6,305 nt of DNA from an uncultured Rhizobiaceae group bacterium (GTDB taxonomy: Bacteria > Pseudomonadota > Alphaproteobacteria > Rhizobiales > Rhizobiaceae). Within the stretch, counting starts at the first letter, position 1. Each line of letters begins with the position of its first letter. Below are positions 1 through 5,559 of this stretch, in pieces. The stretch covers positions 1-6,305 of the forward strand of contig CALAIO010000335.1 of the NCBI GenBank assembly GCA_937923355.1. The letters run 5' to 3'. Below the pieces are notes generated by a model, which was not told the origin of the DNA, made no database searches, and was given only the letters and a program-made list of their open reading frames with translations. A program made the position numbers and the translations under genes.

Positions 1-827
1 CACATGCCACAGGCACCACCACGACAAAGATAAGGCGCATCCACACCCGCAGCTTCAATGGCTTCAAGGAGGCTTTGTGTTTCGCCAACCTGAATAACTT
101 TATTTGATACTGCCAGCTTCACCTCAAATGGCTTACCAGGCTCAGGTGCGAGAAACTCTTCGTAATGAACAACCTCTCGCGGCCATCCAGCCTCTTCAGC
201 AGATTTTCGAACCCAATCAATCATGCCCTTTGGCCCACAAACATAAATATGCGTGCCAAGCGGTTGCCCATCCAATAGATTATCAAGATCAATCGTCTGA
301 TTTTGGTCGTCATAATAGACATTGACATCATTGGGATGTTTCGAAGTTAATTCATCCACATAAGAACCTAATGATTTTGTACGAACCGCATAATGCAATT
401 CAAAATTGCCATTAGCACTATCAAGCTGGGCAATTTGCGCCAGGAACGGTGTAATCCCAATGCCACCAGCAATCATAAGATGTTTGCGGGCACGCAAATC
501 CAATGAGAAAAGATTGACCGGATTACTAATCGTCATCTCCATGCCTTTTTTGACATGATTGTGCATATAGAGCGAGCCGCCCCTGCCCTCATCATCACGA
601 CGTACCGAGATTGTATATGCGGAGCGATCCAAAGGACTGCTCATGAGCGAATAAGGATTAAGCCGCGGCACCCCATCATCCATCATCTCAACAACCGTAT
701 GCGCGCCACCAGAGTATGTTGGCATAAGCTCACCGTCTGTACGTTCAAATCTGAAACGCTTAACAAGCTCATTAACTTCAACAATATCTGTTACCTTAAC
801 AGCGATTTTTGCTGCACCCGAACTCAT
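1..827 (-). CDS. dmmB: Dimethylamine monooxygenase reductase subunit DmmB, partial (C-terminus off left edge)
   Basis: Flavin/iron-sulfur reductase of the PDR/VanB (phthalate dioxygenase reductase) class. It is expected to pass NAD(P)H electrons through FMN and a 2Fe-2S centre to the heme subunit of dimethylamine monooxygenase in the cytoplasm. The visible 275 residues follow the PDR order: flavin domain with NPYSLMSSP at 57-65, nucleotide-binding GGIGITP at 121-127 and CGP at 197-199, then a plant-type ferredoxin domain from about 234. PYLCRGGACGM brings Cys268 and Cys273 of a CxxxxCxxC cluster motif; the third Cys would be residue 276, split by the window edge. Roughly 40-50 residues are missing, judging from family length. 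The ATG at 827 shares one base with the dmmA stop (TAATG) and has GGAG 8 nt upstream (839-836), so the two are probably translationally coupled. The classic RxYS flavin motif reads NxYS here, as I recall for carnitine monooxygenase reductase. The class is clear; the substrate rests on operon context. Confidence 0.88.
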   Translation of the reverse strand, partial: MSSGAAKIAVKVTDIVEVNELVKRFRFERTDGELMPTYSGGAHTVVEMMDDGVPRLNPYSLMSSPLDRSAYTISVRRDDEGRGGSLYMHNHVKKGMEMTISNPVNLFSLDLRARKHLMIAGGIGITPFLAQIAQLDSANGNFELHYAVRTKSLGSYVDELTSKHPNDVNVYYDDQNQTIDLDNLLDGQPLGTHIYVCGPKGMIDWVRKSAEEAGWPREVVHYEEFLAPEPGKPFEVKLAVSNKVIQVGETQSLLEAIEAAGVDAPYLCRGGACGM

Positions 828-1435
828 TATGTAATCTCCACTTTATCTGGAACATTGCCTGGATCTTCCGCATCAACACGAACCCCTTGAAAGGCTGCAA
901 GACGACGTGAGTAATGATCGCGTACGAACAAATTTAAACCACAATGCGAACACTCAAAGGGGTCTGTTGTTACATCTTCCGTAACGCCCTTACAGTGAAC
1001 GCACTGCATGCGACGCGCCTTGGAGCCCCTGTGTTCTGTTTGAATTGCAGAAAACGGATAGCCAACATTCGTTGCTTCACGCATTGCCTGCCCCATTAAG
1101 CCTTCAGTACCGGAAAGGTATATTTGAAGACCATTCGAGGCATCCGATAACACTCTTTGAATACGAGGAACGGCAGCTTCGTAAGAAGGACCCGAATAGC
1201 ATTGCTTTGCACCCAGCGCTTCCAAGTCAGAGGTATATTTATCACCTGCATCTTTTGGAACATAAATGATATGCGCACTGTCGAAAAAACCTTTGGGTGC
1301 TTTTGAAGCAAAATCGAGAATTGCTCCCGCACCTTCTGCATCTGCAATAAACAAATGCGCCTTGCCTTTTCTTACTTCAAACTCACCGTAAACAGGTCGA
1401 CTGATTATAGATTTTTCAAATTCTGTTTTGGGCAT
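827..1435 (-). CDS. dmmA: Dimethylamine monooxygenase subunit DmmA family protein
   Basis: Small subunit of the heterotrimeric dimethylamine monooxygenase, which turns dimethylamine into methylamine and formaldehyde. At 202 residues it matches the usual size of the family. Residues 11-16 read ISRPVY. The middle, around 105-125 (IYLSGTEGLMGQAMREA), resembles the NAD-domain end of flavodoxin-reductase folds, which is an inference. The C-terminal third has two CxxC pairs (Cys145/Cys148 and Cys162/Cys165), a zinc-ribbon or rubredoxin-like knuckle, followed by DHYSRRLAAFQGV. I chose the ATG at 1435, preceded by GAGGAG 11 nt upstream. The frame also opens with TTG at 1486, but that codon lies inside a terminator hairpin and has no ribosome binding site. 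It sits 74 nt after dmmD and overlaps dmmB by one base. Subunit lettering follows the dmmDABC order; the heme protein would be dmmC beyond the left edge. No disrupting mutation seen. Confidence 0.82.
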   Translation of the reverse strand: MPKTEFEKSIISRPVYGEFEVRKGKAHLFIADAEGAGAILDFASKAPKGFFDSAHIIYVPKDAGDKYTSDLEALGAKQCYSGPSYEAAVPRIQRVLSDASNGLQIYLSGTEGLMGQAMREATNVGYPFSAIQTEHRGSKARRMQCVHCKGVTEDVTTDPFECSHCGLNLFVRDHYSRRLAAFQGVRVDAEDPGNVPDKVEIT

Positions 1436-1446
1436 TAAACGAACAA

Positions 1447-1452
1447 CTCCTC
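1447..1452 (-). promoter_or_regulatory. Ribosome binding site deciding the dmmA start
   Basis: On the minus strand GAGGAG lies 11 nt before the ATG at 1435. The upstream TTG at 1486 has no purine-rich site in front of it. This supports the 202-residue DmmA over a 219-residue version. Confidence 0.6.
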
Positions 1453-1469
1453 GATCATCTGCCTTAAAT

Positions 1470-1500
1470 AAAAAAGAGCGCAACAATAATGCCGCGCTCT
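1470..1500 (-). terminator. Rho-independent terminator-like hairpin between dmmD and dmmA
   Basis: Read on the minus strand, AGAGCGC (1500-1494) and GCGCTCT (1481-1475) pair perfectly. Two G-T wobbles, a C-G and an A-T pair can extend this to 11 bp around the tetraloop TTAT. The stem is followed at once by a T-tract (1474-1470, then A and TTT). It begins 9 nt after the dmmD stop codon. On the plus strand no T-run follows, so it acts only on leftward transcription. Lying inside a co-directional operon, it probably works as a partial terminator rather than an operon end. Confidence 0.8.
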
Positions 1501-1509
1501 CAAATAGGA

Positions 1510-2643
1510 CTAGTCTTTTGCAGTACGCTTGGACTTGGTTGGATCATCAAACGGTAGTGGCTCTGCAGTACAGGCAATCTCACCCGTTGAGTTTTTAACC
1601 GTAAGCTTTGTACCAGATTTGGCACAATCAACAGGCATACGCGCAATCGCAACGTTGTGCTTGTTAAGCGAAGAATACATACCGATGGTCGCAACACCAA
1701 CTTGTTTGCCATCTTTTAGAAGTGGAGCACCCTCTTCTGCCGGTTCAGTACCTTCAAGCATTAGACCGTAAATCTTAAAGCGTTCCTTGCCTTTGAGACG
1801 GTAATGCTCGTCCGCACCACGGAAACCCATTTTGCCCGGGGAAACTGTGAAATCCAAACCAAGTTCCCAAAGCGTATCGCCTGATGGCTCGTCCGGGAAT
1901 GGATACATTTCAGAGTTATCATATGGGTAGAACAACAGATGGCTTTCAGCACGGAGCCAATCCAGCGTTGTAAATCGCGTTGGAATAATGCCCATTGGAG
2001 CACCAGTTTCTACCAGATTATCCCAGATATGAACCGCATCTTGACCACGACAGAAAATCTCGTAACCGCGTTCACCCGTATAACCCGTACGAGAAATCGT
2101 AACCGGCTTGCCATAAAGCATGGTGTGCATGTGATTAAAATAAGGAAGCGCACGAATGCCTTCGACATCTTTTTCAAGCAGATCAACAGCCATTGGGCCT
2201 TGAACTGAAATATCATGAAGGTTGTCATCGAAACGTACATCAACATCACGACCCTGCGCATAGCGGGTTAATTGCTCGTGACCAGCACCTGTGCCGTGCA
2301 CAACCATCCAGCTGTTAGGCCCCATGCGGTAGATGACACAGTCATCAATAAACTTGCCACGGTCATCCAGCATACATGCGTAGCGTGACTTACCAGGTTG
2401 GATTTTTTCTACATTACGAGTAGTAGCGCGGTCTACGACTTGGCTGGCATGAGGACCAACAAGGTGAACCTTCTTAAGGCCTGACACATCCATGATGCCA
2501 GCTTTGGTTCTAATCGCCAGATATTCTTCTTCTTGATCTTTGTCATAGCTCCATGCAGTTCCCATTCCGCCCCAGTCTTCAAGTTCAGACCCAAGTGCGC
2601 GGTGGCGTTCTGCTAATGCGGAAAATCTCCAGGATGATGTCAT
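1510..2643 (-). CDS. dmmD: DmmD, GcvT-like tetrahydrofolate-dependent aminomethyltransferase-family protein
   Basis: Member of the glycine-cleavage T-protein (GcvT/YgfZ) fold found first in dmmDABC operons. It is thought to bind tetrahydrofolate and capture the formaldehyde released by dimethylamine monooxygenase as methylene-THF. The protein has 377 residues, normal for T-proteins. The folate-binding domain spans about 40-270 and includes RGKFIDDCVIYRM (95-107) with the acidic pair Asp100/Asp101 at the T-protein catalytic position, and the signature SRTGYTGERGYEIF (184-197) with Glu195. The C-terminal barrel begins near 280 (KERFKIYGLMLEG) and contains VGVATIGMYS (315-324). The ATG at 2643 has GGGAG about 10 nt upstream. 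It is not a housekeeping gcvT: no gcvH or gcvP lies beside it and it leads the dmm genes. A dimethylglycine- or sarcosine-demethylase-like role is the main alternative. Confidence 0.85.
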   Translation of the reverse strand: MTSSWRFSALAERHRALGSELEDWGGMGTAWSYDKDQEEEYLAIRTKAGIMDVSGLKKVHLVGPHASQVVDRATTRNVEKIQPGKSRYACMLDDRGKFIDDCVIYRMGPNSWMVVHGTGAGHEQLTRYAQGRDVDVRFDDNLHDISVQGPMAVDLLEKDVEGIRALPYFNHMHTMLYGKPVTISRTGYTGERGYEIFCRGQDAVHIWDNLVETGAPMGIIPTRFTTLDWLRAESHLLFYPYDNSEMYPFPDEPSGDTLWELGLDFTVSPGKMGFRGADEHYRLKGKERFKIYGLMLEGTEPAEEGAPLLKDGKQVGVATIGMYSSLNKHNVAIARMPVDCAKSGTKLTVKNSTGEIACTAEPLPFDDPTKSKRTAKD

Positions 2644-2676
2644 TTTTTCTCTCTCCCATAAAAAATGCCTTCGTTG

Positions 2677-2706
2677 AATATGAACCTACTCTGAGCAGAA
2701 AGGCAA
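2677..2706 (-). promoter_or_regulatory. Candidate sigma-70-type promoter of dmmD
   Basis: On the minus strand TTGCCT (2706-2701) and CATATT (2682-2677) are separated by 18 nt, each matching four of six consensus bases. This would give a leader of roughly 25-30 nt before the dmmD ATG. The call rests on position and weak matches only. Confidence 0.35.
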
Positions 2707-2714
2707 TATATGAT

Positions 2715-2729
2715 GGAAAATATTTTTCC
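2715..2729. promoter_or_regulatory. Palindrome upstream of dmmD, possible operator
   Basis: GGAAAATATTTTTCC is a dyad with 6-bp arms around TAT. With one extra base on the right side the symmetry continues to GAT/ATC (2712-2733). It lies just upstream of the candidate -35 element of dmmD, where an activator could bind. The sequence is AT-rich, so chance symmetry is possible. Confidence 0.4.
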
Positions 2730-2732
2730 TAT

Positions 2733-2745
2733 CAGGCAAATTTTA
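2733..2745 (-). promoter_or_regulatory. AAAATTTGCCTG motif upstream of dmmD, shared with the amt/mgsA control region
   Basis: The minus strand reads TAAAATTTGCCTG, ending 89 nt before the dmmD ATG. It matches the AAAATTTTGCCTG at 4561-4573, which ends 87 nt before mgsA, apart from one missing T. The equal distance and orientation relative to the downstream gene suggest one regulator for both; this is an inference from two or three sites. Confidence 0.42.
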
Positions 2746-2769
2746 TTCACAGGGAAATAAATGAGAAAT

Positions 2770-2799
2770 AAAAAAGGCCGCTCAAGAGGAGCAGCCTTT
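2770..2799 (-). terminator. Rho-independent terminator of the amt transcription unit
   Basis: On the minus strand AAAGGCTGCTC (2799-2789) pairs with GAGCGGCCTTT (2783-2773) over 11 bp with a single G-T wobble and a 5-nt loop. A run of six T (2775-2770) overlaps the end of the stem, then comes A and TTT. It lies 22 nt downstream of the small membrane protein's stop codon. It ends the leftward amt unit and separates it from the dmmD promoter. Confidence 0.9.
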
Positions 2800-2821
2800 C
2801 TTAAATTCCAAGCTCAAAATA

Positions 2822-2983
2822 TTATTTCGAGTTGATTTTATTCTCGTGACTATGACCGACTAAAATTGCCAGTACACAAAGCACGATTGAGATGATGAGC
2901 CAGATTAATTCGCCCCCACCAAGTCCTGCATAATATGAAGCGCCTGCAACATCGCTCCAGTTTTCAAAAGGTGCACCAATCAT
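2822..2983 (-). CDS. Small single-pass membrane protein behind amt, function unknown (53 aa)
   Basis: I do not recognise a named family. The frame starts at ATG 2983 and encodes 53 residues beginning MIGAPFENWSDVAGASYYAG, then LGGGE, one hydrophobic segment at about 26-43 (LIWLIISIVLCVLAILVG), and a short polar tail HSHENKINSK. By the positive-inside rule the tail is likely cytoplasmic and the aromatic, acidic N-terminus periplasmic. AAAGGA lies 8 nt before the ATG, a good ribosome binding site. The gene sits 92 nt after amt on the same strand and ahead of a strong terminator, so it is the last gene of the amt unit. Clean start, ribosome binding site, TM segment and terminator together argue for a real gene. 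An accessory or stabilising role for the transporter is a guess from position. Confidence 0.78.
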   Translation of the reverse strand: MIGAPFENWSDVAGASYYAGLGGGELIWLIISIVLCVLAILVGHSHENKINSK

Positions 2984-3004
2984 GGTATTTTTCCTTTGTT
3001 GTTT

Positions 3005-3024
3005 GTACGAGACTTAGCTCGTAC
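3005..3024 (-). other. Stem-loop in the leader of the small membrane protein gene
   Basis: GTACGAG (3005-3011) and CTCGTAC (3018-3024) form a perfect 7-bp stem with a 6-nt loop. It lies just upstream of the AAAGGA ribosome binding site and has no T-run, so it is not a standard terminator. An alternative 6-bp pairing, TTAGCT (3014-3019) with AGCTAA (3032-3037), would exclude it. Confidence 0.5.
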
Positions 3025-3044
3025 GGTTAAAAGCTAAATAACTA

Positions 3045-3068
3045 CTGGGCAGAGAACTCCCTGCCCAG
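3045..3068 (-). other. Stem-loop just after the amt stop codon
   Basis: CTGGGCAG (3045-3052) and CTGCCCAG (3061-3068) form a perfect GC-rich 8-bp stem with an 8-nt loop, beginning 7 nt past the amt stop on the minus strand. No adjacent T-run follows. A processing or 3'-end-stabilising element, or a weak or factor-dependent terminator, fits better than an intrinsic terminator. Confidence 0.6.
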
Positions 3069-3075
3069 AGCAAGA

Positions 3076-4449
3076 TTATTTGGCACCAGCGCCTGATCCT
3101 TCAGGATAAGCAACCGCAGGTACTTCAGAGATATCAAGTCCAGCAATTTCAACTGATTCACTTGTTCTCAAGATACCCATCATTTTGAATATCCATGCAA
3201 AGAGGTAACCAGGTACAAAGCCAATAAGAGCCATCACTACTGTGCCACCAAGCTGACCGAAGAAGCTGGTCGTAACCGCACCTTCTGCCGCAGTTGATGG
3301 ATAACCGCTTGCAACAATTCCAAGCACAATCAATGCGTATGCACCGAGAACACCGTGAACTGTGACAGCGCCAACAGCATCATCAATACCCATTTTCTCC
3401 AACATTTTTGCAGACCAAGGCATTACCCAGGCACATGCAACAAATGCAATTGCAAATGTCATTGGCGGCCAATAAATGTCCAAGCCAGCAGCAGTAGAAA
3501 TAATACCACCAAGACCCGCAGACATCATCCAGAATGGATCACGTGTTGTCATCCATGCCCCAATGATACCACCAGCAATTGCCATAAGAAGGTTAAATGT
3601 AAGAGCTGAAAGGTTCATCGGCGTACCATAAATATTGGTAAAGCTTGTTGCTGACCAGGACCATGCCTCACCTGGAGGAACAAGACACGCCATCAAGAAG
3701 CCCCAGAAGCCAACAATAATGCACATTAGGCCAACCATTGTCATAGGCATATTGTGTCCGGCGATATGATTTGCAGAACCGTCCGCGTTGAATTTACCAA
3801 TTCTTGGACCAAGGTGAATAAGGACACCAAGAGCAAAGAAACCGGAAATCATATGCACAACACCAGAAGCGCCAAAGTCATGGAAGCCCCATTTGCTAAC
3901 AAGCCAACCGTCTGCGTTCCAGCCCCAAGCTGCAGCAACAACCCAGGCAAAAGATCCAAGGATAATTGCAAGCACTACAAAGGGAACCAACCGAATACGT
4001 TCGATAACAGACCCTGACATGATGGATGCTGTGGCACATGCAAACAATGCAAAAGCACCAAAGAACACACCGGAAATGCTATCCCCAAGATTAGGGCCCA
4101 TAACAGGACTAGCAGGATTTGCCGCACCAGCCGCAACTTCCCAGCCACTAACGCCATTAGCGCCAGCACTTAAGTCTATTCCAGTTGGGAATGCGAAATA
4201 CACCCAGAACCCGAAGAAATAGAAAGTCGGTATCATAAAGGCAAATGCCAAAATATTTTTCAAACCAGATGCCAGCACATTCTTCATGCGCGATGCACCC
4301 ATCTCATACATTAAAAAGCCAACGTGAATTAATATCATAAGTGGTATTGTGAGGTAATAATACACTTCTGCAGTAATCGTATTACCGACAGCGTTAGCAG
4401 CTTTTAATTCGGCCACCTCTTTGACCAAATTTGCGAGTTGTTCTTCCAA
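3076..4449 (-). CDS. amt: Amt/MEP-family ammonium (methylammonium) transporter
   Basis: Inner-membrane channel-type transporter of the Amt/MEP/Rh family with about 11 predicted TM segments; 457 residues from the chosen start. Family landmarks (numbered from that start): TM1 with SRMKNVLASGLKN (53-65), SGSVIERIR (145-153), GFHDFGASGVVHM (188-200) with the structural Asp191 and first pore His199, PRIGKF (215-220), HNMPM (232-236), VHG with the second pore His365, and the C-terminal LRTSESVEIAGLDISE contacted by PII proteins. Both pore histidines are present, so transport is plausible. I chose TTG at 4449 because AAGGAG sits 7 nt before it; a TTG at 4467 would put that site inside the gene. No cleavable signal peptide is visible; the N-terminus is a short charged, leucine-rich helix (ANLVKEVAELKAAN). 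The usual NxGS after the outer phenylalanine reads LMAC. Location between dmm and mgs suggests methylamine-related ammonium handling or uptake. Confidence 0.92.
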   Translation of the reverse strand: MEEQLANLVKEVAELKAANAVGNTITAEVYYYLTIPLMILIHVGFLMYEMGASRMKNVLASGLKNILAFAFMIPTFYFFGFWVYFAFPTGIDLSAGANGVSGWEVAAGAANPASPVMGPNLGDSISGVFFGAFALFACATASIMSGSVIERIRLVPFVVLAIILGSFAWVVAAAWGWNADGWLVSKWGFHDFGASGVVHMISGFFALGVLIHLGPRIGKFNADGSANHIAGHNMPMTMVGLMCIIVGFWGFLMACLVPPGEAWSWSATSFTNIYGTPMNLSALTFNLLMAIAGGIIGAWMTTRDPFWMMSAGLGGIISTAAGLDIYWPPMTFAIAFVACAWVMPWSAKMLEKMGIDDAVGAVTVHGVLGAYALIVLGIVASGYPSTAAEGAVTTSFFGQLGGTVVMALIGFVPGYLFAWIFKMMGILRTSESVEIAGLDISEVPAVAYPEGSGAGAK

Positions 4450-4456
4450 AGCAAAT

Positions 4457-4462
4457 CTCCTT
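4457..4462 (-). promoter_or_regulatory. Ribosome binding site deciding the amt start
   Basis: AAGGAG on the minus strand is 7 nt upstream of TTG 4449. The longer frame opening with TTG 4467 would contain this site and lacks one of its own, so the shorter protein is preferred. Confidence 0.65.
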
Positions 4463-4534
4463 TTCAATGCTCCAATTCAATTCGAGAATGCTTGTTGAAA
4501 GACAAGACACTCCCCCTCCATTACTAATGAAAGC

Positions 4535-4570
4535 GCAAAATTTTTCATTTGGCTAGTAAAAAAATTTTGC
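4535..4570. promoter_or_regulatory. Perfect 11-bp inverted repeat in the divergent amt/mgsA control region
   Basis: GCAAAATTTTT (4535-4545) and AAAAATTTTGC (4560-4570) are exact reverse complements separated by 14 nt, with centres 25 bp apart. Each arm points its TTTGC end toward one of the divergent genes, ending 85 nt before the amt start and 90 nt before mgsA. The arrangement looks like a two-site operator for a dimeric regulator serving both promoters. A related single copy precedes dmmD. Confidence 0.6.
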
Positions 4571-4597
4571 CTGTGAAGAAAAAATCATTCCTAGCAG

Positions 4598-4626
4598 TTG
4601 AAACGCATAATTTTTGGTGTTAGCGT
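4598..4626 (+). promoter_or_regulatory. Candidate promoter of mgsA
   Basis: TTGAAA (4598-4603) matches five of six -35 bases. TAGCGT (4621-4626) after 17 nt is a poor -10 with three of six matches, which would fit an activator-dependent promoter. The inferred leader is about 28 nt. Low confidence. Confidence 0.3.
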
Positions 4627-4649
4627 TTTGATTAACTTGAATTAGATTT

Positions 4650-4653
4650 AGGA
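4650..4653 (+). promoter_or_regulatory. Ribosome binding site deciding the mgsA start
   Basis: AGGA is 7 nt before the ATG at 4661 but only 1 nt before the ATG at 4655. The spacing selects the start that leaves cysteine as residue 2. Confidence 0.75.
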
Positions 4654-4660
4654 CATGCCG

Positions 4661-5557
4661 ATGTGCGGAATTGTTGGGCTATTTTTAAAAGACAAAGCGC
4701 TTGAACCAAAGCTTGGCTCTATGCTTACAGATATGTTGGTAACGATGACAGACCGTGGCCCGGACAGCGCTGGCATCGCTATTTATGGCTCGGATAAAGA
4801 CAGCAAAGTGAAGCTCACTATACAGTCTGACGATCCTGAAGTGGATTTTTCCACACTTGAAAAAGACTTGGAAAAAGCAACCAGCGCACAAGTATCAATG
4901 TCCGTTAAAGACACGCATGCCGTATTAGAGATTTCTCATACACGTGTTGACGACATTAGAAATGCGCTTACAGAATTGCGTCCTAATGTACGCGTTATGA
5001 GCACGGGTGATATCATTGAAATTTATAAAGAGGTTGGCCTGCCAAAAGATGTAGCAGAACGCTTCGATGTTGCCTCCATGAGCGGAACCCACGGCATTGG
5101 TCACACAAGAATGGCAACTGAGTCGGCAATTACAACGATGGGCGCACACCCGTTTTCCACAGGCTCAGACCAGTGTCTTGTGCATAATGGTTCGCTTTCA
5201 AATCACAACAGTCTCCGCCGCAAATTAAAGCGCGAAGGCATGACCTTTGAAACTGAAAATGACACCGAAGTTGGCGCAGCCTATTTAAGCTACAAAATGC
5301 AAAACGGCAGCAACCTTGGCGAAGCGCTTGAATCAAGCCTTGAAGACCTGGACGGATTTTTCACATTTGTTGTTGGTACGAAAGATGGCTTCGGCGTTGT
5401 TCGTGACCCAATTGCGTGTAAGCCAGCTGTAATGGCTGAAACAGATCAATATGTAGCTTTCGGTTCTGAATATCGCGCTCTTGTTAATCTCCCTGGCATT
5501 GAAGATGCCAAGGTTTGGGAACCAGAGCCAGCAACCGTATATTTTTGGAGCCACTAA
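4661..5557 (+). CDS. mgsA: N-methylglutamate synthase subunit MgsA (class II glutamine amidotransferase domain)
   Basis: GltB-derived amidotransferase subunit of N-methylglutamate synthase, which acts on gamma-glutamylmethylamide made by GmaS and releases methylamine for addition to 2-oxoglutarate. The protein has 298 residues. It begins MCGIVGLF, so removal of Met exposes Cys2 as the N-terminal nucleophile. Other Ntn-hydrolase landmarks are DRGPDSAG (31-38), GHTRMATES (147-155, with Arg150), HPFS (163-166), VHNGSLSN (174-181, oxyanion Asn176/Gly177) and NDTEV (200-204, Asp201). An insert at about 45-140, with alternating strands and helices, separates the first two blocks, as in the GlxB-like branch and unlike PurF. 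The ATG at 4661 is chosen by ribosome-binding-site spacing and because MPMCG from 4655 would bury the catalytic Cys. It ends TAATAA, 2 nt before mgsB. A GlxB-type glutamine amidotransferase of unknown substrate is the alternative; neighbours favour MgsA. Confidence 0.88.
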   Translation: MCGIVGLFLKDKALEPKLGSMLTDMLVTMTDRGPDSAGIAIYGSDKDSKVKLTIQSDDPEVDFSTLEKDLEKATSAQVSMSVKDTHAVLEISHTRVDDIRNALTELRPNVRVMSTGDIIEIYKEVGLPKDVAERFDVASMSGTHGIGHTRMATESAITTMGAHPFSTGSDQCLVHNGSLSNHNSLRRKLKREGMTFETENDTEVGAAYLSYKMQNGSNLGEALESSLEDLDGFFTFVVGTKDGFGVVRDPIACKPAVMAETDQYVAFGSEYRALVNLPGIEDAKVWEPEPATVYFWSH

Positions 5558-5559
5558 TA

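Noticed and set aside
555..890. Plus-strand open frame antisense to dmmB
   Set aside because: It lies opposite a well-supported PDR reductase frame, and its predicted protein shows no recognisable domain.
1436..1486. N-terminal extension of DmmA from a TTG at 1486
   Set aside because: The codon lies inside a terminator hairpin, has no ribosome binding site, and would lengthen the protein beyond the family start near ISRPVY.
1510..2643. Housekeeping glycine cleavage T-protein (gcvT)
   Set aside because: No gcvH, gcvP or glycine riboswitch is nearby and the gene heads a dmmA-dmmB string, which fits DmmD.
2553..2771. Plus-strand frame spanning the dmmD 5' end and promoter
   Set aside because: It crosses the start of dmmD and its control region, has no recognisable domain and reads into the terminator stem of the amt unit.
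3754..4222. Plus-strand open frames antisense to amt
   Set aside because: They are low-complexity frames rich in Asn, Thr and Lys, caused by the codon pattern of the TM-rich amt gene on the other strand.
4468..4654. Sigma-54 promoter for nitrogen control of amt or mgsA
   Set aside because: I looked for GG-N10-GC in both directions and found no matching -24/-12 pair.
5515..5559. mgsB start at TTG 5515
   Set aside because: It would overlap mgsA by 43 nt with no ribosome binding site, while ATG 5560 has GGAG at 9 nt.
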